Origin: CAVSCD01 sp963726335
GTDB lineage: Bacteria > Acidobacteriota > Aminicenantia > Aminicenantales > UBA8522
Direction of reading: 5' to 3'
Assembly: GCA_963726335.1 (NCBI GenBank)
Contig: CAVSCD010000015.1
Span: 186,001 to 250,000 of the forward strand
DNA length: 64,000 nt
Part shown: piece by piece, positions 8,780 through 18,506 of the stretch
Layout of the letters: each line of letters begins with the position of its first letter
How positions within the stretch are numbered: position 1 is the first letter of the stretch
The notes under the pieces: model-generated
Seen by the model: only the letters and a program-made list of their open reading frames with translations
Database searches by the model: none
Told to the model about the DNA's origin: nothing
Program-made: the position numbers and the translations under genes

Positions 8780-10194
8780 ATGAACCAACCCATCGATGAC
8801 GCTGCGAGGCCGGCCGTCGTACCCGGCCTTCATCCCGGTTTCGCGCCCGCCGTGCTCTGGAACCGGGCCTTCCGTCAGGCCGCCGTCCCGGCGGCGGGAG
8901 CCGTGCCGCTGGTCATCGGTCTCGAGCGGACCGACGGCTCGCTGAGCCGGTTCGAAACGGCCGTGTTTCCCCGGCCGCACGCCCTATTCGAGCCCGGGCT
9001 CCGGTATGCCGAACGCCTGGTCAAGTCCCTGCTCTGGATGTGGGGCGGGTATAAGATTATCGTCGGCGGTCCCCCGGAAGTGGCCGAGTTCCTGCAGAAA
9101 GCTTACGCGCGGCGGGGCAGGCGTCGTTTCGACGCCAACTTGATGGCCACCGCCTATGACAGGAAATTCGTCGTCGAGGCCGCCGCGGCAGACAGCGTGC
9201 CTCCCGCCAACGAGAAGACCCGCCCGCTCGGCCGTCACCTGGACGGCTGCCGCATCGGGTTTGACCTCGGCGCGAGCGACCGCAAGGTGAGCGCCGTCCT
9301 GGAAGGCGAGACTGTCTTCAGCGAAGAGATTCCCTGGGACCCCAGGAATCAGTCCGATCCCGGCCTATCATTACCACCAGGTCATGTCCGGGCTGCATCA
9401 GGCAGCGCCCCGGCTGCCGCGCGTCGACGCCATCGGCGGGAGCTCCGCCGGCATCTACATCGACAACCGGGCCATGGTGGCTTCGCTCTTCCGGGCCATC
9501 CCGAAGCCGCTGTTCAAGAGAGCTATCAGGCCAATCTTCCTGCGGATGCGGAAAGCCTGGAAAGTGCCCCTCGAGGTCGTCAACGACGGCGAGGTGACGG
9601 CGCTCGCCGGCTCCATGTCGCTTAACGCCAACGCCGTCCTGGGCATCGCCCTGGGTTCGAGCCAGGCCGGCGGCTACGTCAACGCGAAGGGCCATATCAC
9701 CGGCTGGCTGAACGAGCTGGCGTTCGTGCCCGTGGACTACGACCAGGCGGCCCCGGTCGACGAGTGGTCGGGGGACGCGGGCTGCGGCGTGCAGTATTTT
9801 TCGCAGCAGGCGGTTTTCCGGCTGGCCGAGGCCGCGGGCATCACGCTCGAGGCGGGCCTGCAGGCCGTCGACAAGCTCAAGACCGTTCAGGAGCTGCTGG
9901 CGCGCGGCGACGGACGCGCCCTGAGTGTCTTCGAGACGATCGGCGTCTACCTCGGCTACGGCATCGCCCACTACGCGGATTACTACGACGTCGCCCACGT
10001 CCTCATCCTGGGGCGCGTCACGAGCGGCGAGGCCGGGCCGAATCATCCAGGCGAAGGCCCAGGAAGTGCTGCGGCTCGAGTTCCCCGGACTGGCCGCGCG
10101 CTTGAACCTCCACCTTCCGGACGAGAAGAGCCGGCGCGTGGGCCAGGCCGTCGCGGCGGCCAGCCTGCCCGCCATCCGGCCGAAGGCGGATTAA
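8780..10194 (+). CDS. ROK-family sugar kinase-like protein (two frameshifts)
   Basis: After a 150-residue N-terminal region of unknown fold the protein shows an ASKHA/ROK core: IGFDLGASDRKVSAVL (phosphate 1), IGGSSAGIYIDN, VVNDGEVTALAGSMS and GIALGSSQAGGY. This suggests an ATP-dependent sugar kinase or a relative of one. The frame shifts by +1 near 9362 (removing a G gives SDPAYHYHQVMSG) and again near 10036-10039 (giving GRIIQAKAQEVLRLEFPG). Repaired length is about 470 residues. ATG 8780 is preferred over GTG 8774 because GGGAG lies upstream at the right distance. PIG-L deacetylase follows 34 bp downstream, pointing to amino-sugar metabolism (inference). Confidence 0.72.
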
Positions 10195-10228
10195 ACCGGC
10201 AAAGGACTTCACCAAGGCGGTACAAAAC

Positions 10229-11082
10229 ATGGACATCAAGCTCAGAAAACCCGGACACGAGATGTTCGTCCCCGACGGCACGCCCCTGCCCGGCGCCATC
10301 AGCCGGACAACGCGCCTGGCTATCGCCGCCCATCCCGACGACATCGAGATCATGGCTTTCCACGGCATCCTGGAGTGTTTCGAGAGCGCCGACCAGTGCT
10401 TCTTCGGCGTCATCGCCACCGACGGCGCCGGCAGTCCGCGCGAGGGCATGTACAAGAACTTTACCGACGACGAGATGAAGATCGTCCGCAAGAAGGAGCA
10501 GAAGAAGGCCGCCGTGGTCGGCGAGTACGGCGGGGTCGCCTTCCTCAACTACACCAGCTCGGAGATCAAGAACGCCGGCCACCCCGACCCGAAAGACGAC
10601 CTCAAGGACCTGCTGTTGCTGGCCCGGCCGAAATTCCTCTACACCCACAACCCCGCCGACAAGCACGACACCCACGTCGCCGTCGGGCTGCGGACGCTGC
10701 AGGCCGTCCGCGAGCTGCCCCGGAGCTGCGTCCGGAGAAGGTCTACGGCTGCGAGGTCTGGCGGGACCTGGACTGGATGTCCGACGAGGACAAGGTCGGG
10801 CTCGATGTCTCCGAGCACCAGAACCTCGCCACCTCGCTCGTCAGCGTCCACGATTCTCAGGTCGCCGGCGGCAAGGGCTATGACCTGGCGACCATCGGGC
10901 GGCGCCGGGCCCACGCCACCTACTACGCGACCCACGACGTGGACGTGGCGACGTCGATGATCTTCGCCATGGACCTGACGCCCTTGGCCGAGGACCCGAG
11001 CCTGAGCGTCCGGGACTTCGTCTGCCGGTACATCGACCGGTTCGCGGCCGACGTCAGCAAGCGGATCGATAAGCTATACTGA
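10229..11082 (+). CDS. PIG-L (LmbE-like) family deacetylase (frameshifted)
   Basis: The zinc-site motif AAHPDDIE and the later THNPADKHDTHVAV identify the PIG-L/LmbE deacetylase family, which removes acetyl groups from GlcNAc-type sugars and conjugates. The frame is broken at the CCCC run 10718-10721, where one C seems to be missing. The second half continues as PELRPEKVYGCEVWRDLDW to TGA 11080-11082, about 284 residues in total. No signal peptide is visible, so it is probably cytoplasmic. It follows the ROK-type kinase in the same direction, a pairing that fits deacetylation and phosphorylation of an amino sugar. Confidence 0.78.
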
Positions 11083-11095
11083 GCGTCCTTCGCCG

Positions 11096-11374
11096 TTACA
11101 GGAGGCCCATTTTCGCGAGGGCCTCTTCGCCGCGGGAAGTTTTCGGCCCGTCTTCGGGAAGGTAAAGGACGACGCCGCCCTTGACCGGCCGGAGGGCGAT
11201 CTTCCCGTCCTCGGCCATCTGGTTCGTCAGTTGGATGGGGTCGTCCCCGGCGAAATACTTCTTAAAAGCCTCGTTGAACCCGCTGTAAACCGAATGGATC
11301 CCCTTGTAGGGCTCATTGCGGAGCTTGGCGATCGCCAGTCTGACGAACTCCTCGGGTGTGACTTTCTTGGCCAT
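11096..11374 (-). CDS. Conserved-looking small hypothetical protein (92 aa)
   Basis: This small protein is not recognised. It is compact and basic with alternating helices (TPEEFVRLAIAKLR, GFNEAFKKYF) and a short beta-like stretch (GKIALRPVKGGVVLYLP), which could be a winged-helix or similar small fold. A GGAGG lies about 6 nt before ATG 11374, strongly supporting the start. The gene converges on PIG-L with only 13 bp between stops and diverges from the next small gene. Function is unknown. Confidence 0.65.
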   Translation of the reverse strand: MAKKVTPEEFVRLAIAKLRNEPYKGIHSVYSGFNEAFKKYFAGDDPIQLTNQMAEDGKIALRPVKGGVVLYLPEDGPKTSRGEEALAKMGLL

Positions 11375-11567
11375 GGTTTCCCTCCAGTCCGAAATTCGGC
11401 CCGCCCGACCGTCCCCCGCTCCGCAGGGGTGCGGGGCGGGGGAGCGGACGGAGCGCGCGCCTTTCTTTCAAATACAGAGGACGCGCGGCGCCCGGCATTT
11501 TTCCCGTTTCCCGGAGGGCTGGCATTTTGTCGGGGATTTTTTTAGAATAGCGGCAGTGGAGAAAAAC

Positions 11568-11870
11568 ATGGGCAGCTGTTCTGACTGCGGCATTCCGCAG
11601 AAAAGGGGCCCCCGTCGGGGCCAGTTCTACGTCGAAGGCCACCGGTCCAAGTCCGGCTGGGAGGACGAGGGCACCCTGATCCTCCCCGCCGAGCGGGGTT
11701 ACGCCTCCCTTGGCGACGCCTCGGCCAAGGCCCGGGAGTATTTCGAGTCGCGGCCGGAGATGGGCTTGGCGGTGATCTTTCAGCGGGACGACGACGGGAC
11801 GAAAGAGGGCCTCAAGTTCATTTTCCGGAACGACGAGGGCGAGCTCGAGGAATCCGACCTTCTCTATTAG
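11568..11870 (+). CDS. Small hypothetical protein with N-terminal CxxC (100 aa)
   Basis: ATG 11568 is preceded by GGAG 7 nt upstream. The product begins MGSCSDCGIPQKRGPRRG, with one CSDC pair that could bind a metal or form a disulfide. A mixed alpha/beta body ends in an acidic tail (NDEGELEESDLLY). No family is recognised. An in-frame extension upstream has no ribosome site and crosses the GC-rich divergent intergenic region, so it was not used. It runs toward the DUF4432 gene, convergently. Confidence 0.55.
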   Translation: MGSCSDCGIPQKRGPRRGQFYVEGHRSKSGWEDEGTLILPAERGYASLGDASAKAREYFESRPEMGLAVIFQRDDDGTKEGLKFIFRNDEGELEESDLLY

Positions 11871-11920
11871 AAACCGGCCCGGGCCGCGTCGACACGATTC
11901 CGGGAAGCGGTCGACGAGCG

Positions 11921-13122
<1,202 letters not shown>

Positions 13123-13243
13123 TTCGGTCTCCTCTGGATCGGTCCCGGGTCTTGGCGAAATCAACCGAGAACTGTTTCCGTCCCGTCGCGGGTGATGATA
13201 ATGCCCGCCGCGCGGTGATGTCAAATTCGGCGGTTGCGCCGCC

Positions 13244-15145
13244 TCACAGCTCGAAATGCTCCCACTCGTGCTTCACCCGTTCCATGAGCTTCTGGAAGCG
13301 CTGCTCGCCCCGGATGTTGGCCAAGAAAGGATCAATCCGGGAAAACAGCGGGTAGTTCACCCATCCCCGAGCCACAGCCCGCTCGAGCCAGGAGAGGGCC
13401 TCGTCCTTATCATCGAGCAGGGCGAAGACGCCCGCCATCAGCCAGGGCCCCTCGGGGTCGTTCCACAGGATTTCCCGGTATTTCTTGTTGAGTGCTTGAA
13501 GCGCCTGTCCCTTCTCCTGCCGCACTGCGCTCTTCAGCGACTGGCTTAAGGCGGCGACCAGATCATCTGCCCTTTCGGCGACGATCCGGTCGATGAGAGC
13601 GACGGACTCATCGACTCGATCGTTTCCGGCCAGGTACCAGGCTTCCCAAAACCTGAAATTCCTGTCGGCGGGGTCCATCTGGACCGACCTCCGGATCATC
13701 GAGAGGGCCCGGTCCATTTTGCCTTTGGCCAGGTAGTAGGCCGAGGCCGCGAAATAGTTCCAGGCAACCAAGGGGTCGATGTCGATCAGGCGTTTGATAT
13801 ACGATCTTCCCAGATCCGGTCTGCCCATATATAAGGACAGCAAATTCCCGAGCCACCCCAAGGTATCGGGATCATTCGGGTCGAGGTCCACGGCTTTTTT
13901 GAAGGACCGGACGGCTTTTTGAGGCAGGCCTCGAGACCTCTCGATACTCCCCATGAGATGATAGCGGTCGGAAGATTCAGGTTCCAGGGCGATGATCCGG
14001 TCCAGGAGACGCTCGGCTTTTTTCAGGGTGTCTTCGCTCGTCCGGAATCCCATGTTGTAGAGTTGAAGCTGGACGAGGCCCATGGCCGCGATCAGCAGAG
14101 GATTCTCACCGTATGTTTCCAGGGCCCGGGTCAGGGTCTGAAGGGCCCGCTCCATGGATTCTTCCGAACATTGGTACATTTCTCTTCGGGCCATGAGATA
14201 GGATTCGTAAGCCCGCAGATTCTGGATGGGGCGATCGGAGATCGTTTTCTCTTCCTCCGGCGCGAGTTCCTGCTGCAGGGCCGAGACAATCGCCCGCGAA
14301 ACCCTTTCCTGGATATCGAAGACATCGGCCAGCTCCCCGACGAATTTCTCGGTCCAGAGATGCATATCGCTGGCCGCTTCGATGAGCTGGGCCGTGATCC
14401 TCAAGTTGTCTCCGGCTTTCCTCACGCTCCCCTCGAGGGCATAGCGGACGTTGAGCTCTCCGGCGATCTCGGGGACGGTCTTCGCCGAGCCCTTGTAGGT
14501 CATGGCCGAGCTGCGGGAGATGACCCGGAAAGCCCGGATCCGGGAGAGGTCGGCGATGATCTCTTCGGTGATCCCGTCGCTGAAATATTCCTGGCCCTGT
14601 TCGGGGCTGATGTTCTTGAAGGGGAGGACGACGATCGATTTATCGGGTCTCGGATCGGAGTCGATGAGGTCCTTGGCCTCCTCTCTCCCCGTTCCCGGGG
14701 CCCGGGCCGCCCATTGAAGCGATTTGGCGACGATCCAGGCAACGCCGAGGCCCAGGGCGATCATGCTGATCAGGGATGTTTTTCCACGAATGTCGAAGAT
14801 TCGCAAAATGAGCTTCACATCAACAGCCAACGTCAGGAGGACGATCAGCGGAATGGCGAGGACCTCGACCCGGATGCCCGGCGGCCTCTCCCGGGCGCCT
14901 CCGAACCAGAGCTTCACGAGCAGGCCGACGAACGCCCCGGTCAGGGTCATCAGGGTGATGTCCAGCAATCCTTCCGGCAGATGGAAGTGCGCCACCAGTA
15001 TCCAGTGGACGATCTCGTACGTCAGCCAGCCGCCGGCCAGGAACGTCGCCGACGTCTCGATGATCTTCCGCTTTCTCAGTTTTCCGATAAAAGAGCCGGG
15101 ATCGCCATTTTTTAAAAGAACGGCTTCTTTCGCGGCAGGTTTCAT
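13244..15145 (-). CDS. Membrane-anchored TolB/FlgO-like TPR protein
   Basis: The 633-residue protein has about four hydrophobic segments in residues 35-150. A FlgO/TolB-like domain follows (SIVVLPFKNISPEQGQEYFSDGITEEI to about residue 300), with the familiar ALEGSVRKAGDNLRITAQLI motif. The rest is a run of tetratricopeptide repeats (SDRYHLMGSIERSRGLPQKA, DPNDPDTLGWLGNLL). In related proteins this TolB-TPR module is often joined to a DNA-binding or cyclase domain; here it is attached to membrane helices instead. Its function is unknown, perhaps sensing or scaffolding at the inner membrane. A promoter lies at 15170-15199. Confidence 0.8.
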   Translation of the reverse strand: MKPAAKEAVLLKNGDPGSFIGKLRKRKIIETSATFLAGGWLTYEIVHWILVAHFHLPEGLLDITLMTLTGAFVGLLVKLWFGGARERPPGIRVEVLAIPLIVLLTLAVDVKLILRIFDIRGKTSLISMIALGLGVAWIVAKSLQWAARAPGTGREEAKDLIDSDPRPDKSIVVLPFKNISPEQGQEYFSDGITEEIIADLSRIRAFRVISRSSAMTYKGSAKTVPEIAGELNVRYALEGSVRKAGDNLRITAQLIEAASDMHLWTEKFVGELADVFDIQERVSRAIVSALQQELAPEEEKTISDRPIQNLRAYESYLMARREMYQCSEESMERALQTLTRALETYGENPLLIAAMGLVQLQLYNMGFRTSEDTLKKAERLLDRIIALEPESSDRYHLMGSIERSRGLPQKAVRSFKKAVDLDPNDPDTLGWLGNLLSLYMGRPDLGRSYIKRLIDIDPLVAWNYFAASAYYLAKGKMDRALSMIRRSVQMDPADRNFRFWEAWYLAGNDRVDESVALIDRIVAERADDLVAALSQSLKSAVRQEKGQALQALNKKYREILWNDPEGPWLMAGVFALLDDKDEALSWLERAVARGWVNYPLFSRIDPFLANIRGEQRFQKLMERVKHEWEHFEL

Positions 15146-15169
15146 CTCAACCCCCCACAGGCTCCCTAA

Positions 15170-15199
15170 CTTATATCAAACGTCAAGGCAGGAAATCAA
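15170..15199 (-). promoter_or_regulatory. Sigma70-type promoter for TolB/TPR gene
   Basis: On the minus strand TTGATT (15199-15194) and TATAAG (15175-15170) are separated by 18 bp. They lie 24 nt upstream of ATG 15145. Confidence 0.5.
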
Positions 15200-15239
15200 C
15201 CGCCCCGAATTCTGGGCTGCATATCCATCCATGATCAGG

Positions 15240-15450
15240 CGATTGAGATTTGTCCTTCAGCGCGCCGCTGCGCGTCCTCGCGCCGACGGATAAGATTTCG
15301 AAGCGTCGCCGGTATCCCCGCGCCCGGGTGAACGATGTCGAGCTTTTTCGGATCCAGAAGCGATCGAGTCCCCCGCCGCTACGAGTCGCTCCGAAGACGC
15401 TTCCCGCCGTCCCGTGCTCGGGCGCGCACATCGGTGAAGTGATCATAGCC
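15240..15450 (+). repeat. Dispersed structured repeat, copy R2 (degenerate)
   Basis: The block GCGCGTCCTCGCGCC at the left and GTCGCTCCGAAGACGCTTCC, CCCGCCGTCCC and CGGGCGCGCA at the right match copy R6 in the same order. No clear terminal inverted repeat remains. The rest of the 448-nt gap between the TolB/TPR gene and tRNA-His (15146-15593) shows only the promoter at 15170-15199. Confidence 0.5.
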
Positions 15451-15593
15451 GTCACATGTTTGGAGACACTTCCGAAGTCTATCGTATGAATTTCAGGAAC
15501 GCGGCCGGGAATCCGGGAGAGCCTGGATAGTGAGGGACCGGGGCCGAAGCGAAGGATCGAGCGAGAGCACCGAGAGTTCAGGGGGAGCAGGGG

Positions 15594-15671
15594 TGGGGTG
15601 AGTGAGGGGACTTGAACCCCCAACCTGCGGATCCACAGTCCGCTGCTCTAACCAATTGAGCTACACTCACC
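15594..15671 (-). tRNA. tRNA-His (GTG)
   Basis: The minus strand folds as a full tRNA. The 7-bp acceptor stem is GTGAGTG/CACTCAC, with the extra G(-1) opposite C73 that is characteristic of histidine tRNAs. It has a GCTC/GAGC D stem, a GCGGA/TCCGC anticodon stem with loop CTGTGGA (anticodon GTG), and a T arm with loop TTCAAGT. The 3' CCA is encoded at 15596-15594. Confidence 0.95.
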
Positions 15672-15745
15672 GCGGGGTGCGGGAAGACGAAAGGATTCTC
15701 GCACAGACGAGGGCCAAAATCAATATCAGGGGGCCGCGGGGCGGC

Positions 15746-16831
15746 CTATTTCCGGCCTTCGATGAGGTCCAGGACCTCGGCGGAATCCCGCCAGCGGTGC
15801 CTGACCTTGATCTTGAGTTCCAGATAGACCTTGGAGTCCAGGATCTCCTCGATCTCCCGCCGGGCCTCGATCCCGATCTCCTTGATCACCTGGCCGTGCC
15901 GGCCCAGGATGATGACCCTGTGGCTGTCGCGCTCGACGAAGATCGTGGCGCCGACATAGGTCAGCTTTCTTCTCGGTTTTTCCGGGTTCGATTCGCCCGG
16001 CTCAGGGACTCCGGATTCCTGTACTGTCGCTCCGGCGGCCTCCGGTCCGGCGACCGCCTCATCTTCCGGCTCTTCGCCTTCTTCCGCTTCTTCCTCTTCT
16101 GACGTTTCCCCGCCCATTCTTTCTTCTTCTTCTTCTTCGATCTCTTCTTCTTCGAATTCCCCGGCCTGTTCGGGCAGGCGTTCCTCGATCTGGTCCACGA
16201 ACACGGCCGTCACGAAAGGCAGCTCCTGCTTGACCTTCTTGAGAAGCTTTTCGCGGATGGCTTCGGCCAGCCTGAACTTCAGGGTCTGGTCCGTGATCGT
16301 GTCGTCGCCGTAGAGCTTTTCCGCCTCGGGCAGGTAGTCGTAGATCTTTTTTTCGAGGACGTCCAGGTTGGTGCCCCGGAGCGCCGAGATGGGGATGATC
16401 TCCTTGAACGGGAGTATGTCCTTGTACCTTTCGATGATCGGCAGGACCGTGTCCTTCCTCACGATATCGACCTTGTTGATGAGCAGGAACAGGGGAGTGT
16501 TCAGCTTCCGCAGCGTCTCCAGCACGAATTCGTCGCCGTGGCCGTGTCTCTGGCTGGCGTCGATCAGGAGGCAGAGGAGGTCGGCCGTCGACAGGGCGGA
16601 GTACACGAAGCTCATCATCCGCCGGTTGAGGGCGTGGAGGGGCTTGTGGATGCCCGGGTTGTCGATGAAGATGATCTGGCCCCGGTCGGACGTCTTGATG
16701 CCCAGGATGGACACCCTGGTCGTCTGCGGCTTGTCCGAGATGATGGCGACCTTTTCGCCCAGCATGGCGTTGATGAGCGCGGATTTGCCCACGTTCGGCC
16801 GGCCGACGAGAGCGACATAACCGACTTTCAT
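15746..16831 (-). CDS. era: GTPase Era with acidic insertion in the KH domain
   Basis: Era is the ribosome-assembly GTPase that binds 16S rRNA. G1 is GRPNVGKS (10-17), G3 is DNPG (57-60) and G4 is NKVD (119-122). The KH domain includes VGATIFVERDSHRVIILG and GIEARREIEEIL. The protein has 361 residues rather than about 300 because a Glu-rich segment of about 70 residues (about 219-288) interrupts the KH domain after VAVFVDQIEER. The start lies 1 bp after the stop of the HlyC/CorC gene. A GC-rich palindrome (15732-15746) overlaps the stop codon and could serve as a weak terminator. Confidence 0.93.
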   Translation of the reverse strand: MKVGYVALVGRPNVGKSALINAMLGEKVAIISDKPQTTRVSILGIKTSDRGQIIFIDNPGIHKPLHALNRRMMSFVYSALSTADLLCLLIDASQRHGHGDEFVLETLRKLNTPLFLLINKVDIVRKDTVLPIIERYKDILPFKEIIPISALRGTNLDVLEKKIYDYLPEAEKLYGDDTITDQTLKFRLAEAIREKLLKKVKQELPFVTAVFVDQIEERLPEQAGEFEEEEIEEEEEERMGGETSEEEEAEEGEEPEDEAVAGPEAAGATVQESGVPEPGESNPEKPRRKLTYVGATIFVERDSHRVIILGRHGQVIKEIGIEARREIEEILDSKVYLELKIKVRHRWRDSAEVLDLIEGRK

Positions 16832-16832
16832 G

Positions 16833-18083
16833 TCACAACTCCCGGCCGTCGCCGCCGGCCCCTCCCTCCGGTTTCCTGATCCTGAGCTTTTTCACCCGCT
16901 TGGAGTCGGCCTCCAGGATCTCGATCCGCAGGCCCTTGAAGTCGAGGGATTCCCCGCGCCTGGGCATCCGGCCGAGATGGTGGGTGATCAGGCCGCTGGC
17001 CGTGATCATGTCGGCGTCCGAGAGGTTCTGGCCGATGGCCTCCTCCAGGTCGCCGACGTTCGCGTCGCCGGAGACGATGTATTCCCCGGGGCCGAGCTGG
17101 GTGACCTTCGCTTCCTCGTCCTGGTCGTACTCATCCCGGATCTCGCCCACGATCTCCTCGAGCAGGTCCTCGAGCGTCACGAGTCCCGCGACGCCCCCGT
17201 GCTCGTCGACGACGACGGCCATCTTCTGGTGCCGCTTCTTGAATTCCTTGAGCAGCGCGGCGACCTTCATCGATTCCGGGACGAAGTAGGCGGGCCGGAC
17301 GATGGGGTCGATGGTCTCGTTCGCGTGCTTGTCTCCCGAGAAGGCGATGAGGTCCTTGGCGTGGACCATCCCTTCGATGTTGTCGAGCCGTTCCCGGTAG
17401 ACGGGCAGGCGCGAATACTTTTCCGCGAGGATGAGCTCGCGGAGCTGTCCGAACGTCGCGCCCCTGCGGATCCCGACCATATCCACCCGAGGCGCCATGA
17501 CCTCCCGGACGAGCGTATCCCCGAACTCGACGACGCTCTTGAGGAGCTCGCTCTCCTGCTCCTCGATGATGCCCTCCTCGGTGGCTTCGTCGATGAAGGT
17601 CTCGATCTCGCCCTCCGAGGCTTCCCGGATCTCTTCATCGAGGGGCTCCTTCTCCAGCCGCCGGATGAGCAGGATCAGGGGCGCGGCCAGGGTCAGGACC
17701 AGTGGAAAAAGCGGCAGGAAAAAGCGGATCACGGCCTTCCGGTCGATGGCATTCAGCAGGCGGGGCAGATAATCGAAAGCGATGAAGAAGATCACCACGG
17801 TGACCAGGAAAAACCAGCCCGCCCGGAGCCGGGCGCGCTCCACGAGCACCGACACCCCGATCAGGAAGCCGATGATCAGGATGACGCGCAGGCTCTCGAC
17901 GGCGAGCCGGGTCTCGTCGTAGCGGTCGAGGCGGCTCTGCCGGTACTCCTTCCCGCTGTCTTCCAGCAGCCGGCTGAGCGAGATCCTGGAGAAGGTGCTC
18001 AGCGAGGCGTGAAACAGCGACAGTCCAAAGGCGCCCGCGAAGATCACGGCCAGCAGCGCCCACTCCCAGAAAGTTCCCGTCAT
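16833..18083 (-). CDS. HlyC/CorC family protein (CBS-pair membrane protein)
   Basis: The 416-residue protein has an N-terminal membrane region with three or four helices (residues about 8-25, 65-85, 90-110, 120-140). A CBS pair follows, beginning near the MAPRVDMVGIRRG motif and including VVVDEHGGVAGLVTLEDLLEEIVGEI. It ends with a CorC_HlyC domain (GEYIVSGDANVGDLEEAIG to RRGESLDFKGLRIEIL). The family is linked to magnesium or cobalt efflux, though the membrane part here is shorter and more divergent than in CorB/YfjD proteins. It lies between ybeY and era, an arrangement often seen in bacteria. Confidence 0.87.
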   Translation of the reverse strand: MTGTFWEWALLAVIFAGAFGLSLFHASLSTFSRISLSRLLEDSGKEYRQSRLDRYDETRLAVESLRVILIIGFLIGVSVLVERARLRAGWFFLVTVVIFFIAFDYLPRLLNAIDRKAVIRFFLPLFPLVLTLAAPLILLIRRLEKEPLDEEIREASEGEIETFIDEATEEGIIEEQESELLKSVVEFGDTLVREVMAPRVDMVGIRRGATFGQLRELILAEKYSRLPVYRERLDNIEGMVHAKDLIAFSGDKHANETIDPIVRPAYFVPESMKVAALLKEFKKRHQKMAVVVDEHGGVAGLVTLEDLLEEIVGEIRDEYDQDEEAKVTQLGPGEYIVSGDANVGDLEEAIGQNLSDADMITASGLITHHLGRMPRRGESLDFKGLRIEILEADSKRVKKLRIRKPEGGAGGDGREL

Positions 18084-18092
18084 TTTCAGGTC

Positions 18093-18506
18093 CTATTTGT
18101 CCACGAGTTCCCGCCTCGCCTTGACTTCTTCCGCCTCGATTCCCCGGCCGTGGTCGAACCCCACCAGGTGGAGGAAGCCGTGGACCGTGAGGTCCAGGAT
18201 TTCGGTCTCCAGCCCGTGCGCCTCCCCCAGGCATTGGCGGAAGGCCTGCGGCACGCAGATGACGATGTCGCCGAGGTGAGCCCGGCCGGCCGGTCCGGGA
18301 TCGACTCCGGGAAAGCTCAGCACGTCGGTGGCGCCGGGGCGGTGCAGGAATCTGCTGTTCAGGTTCTTGATCGTGCGCGTGTCCACCAGGGCCAGCGTGA
18401 TATCCGGGGCATCGGGCCGATACTCGGCGAGAAGGGCCTCGAGGAGCCTGCGGACGGGCTTGAGGTTGACCCGGTAGCTATTCTGCTGATTGAGGACTTC
18501 GACCAT
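18093..18506 (-). CDS. ybeY: Endoribonuclease YbeY (rRNA maturation factor)
   Basis: The 137-residue protein contains the zinc motif HGFLHLVGFDHG, which matches the H-x3-H-x5-H signature of YbeY. The conserved segments LNSRFLHRPGATDVLSFP and GDIVIC precede it. YbeY takes part in 16S rRNA 3'-end processing and ribosome quality control. The start ATG 18506 lies inside the 3' end of pgpH, a 29-bp overlap. The phoH-pgpH-ybeY-corC-era order is the classic arrangement. Confidence 0.93.
   Translation of the reverse strand: MVEVLNQQNSYRVNLKPVRRLLEALLAEYRPDAPDITLALVDTRTIKNLNSRFLHRPGATDVLSFPGVDPGPAGRAHLGDIVICVPQAFRQCLGEAHGLETEILDLTVHGFLHLVGFDHGRGIEAEEVKARRELVDK

Noticed and set aside
11401..11450. GC-rich palindromic stretch between two divergent small genes
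   Set aside because: It could form a hairpin, but lacks a T-tract and a consistent promoter; no function could be assigned.
15732..15746. GC-rich palindrome after era
   Set aside because: It is short and overlaps the era stop codon, with no clear T-tract, so it is not annotated as a terminator.
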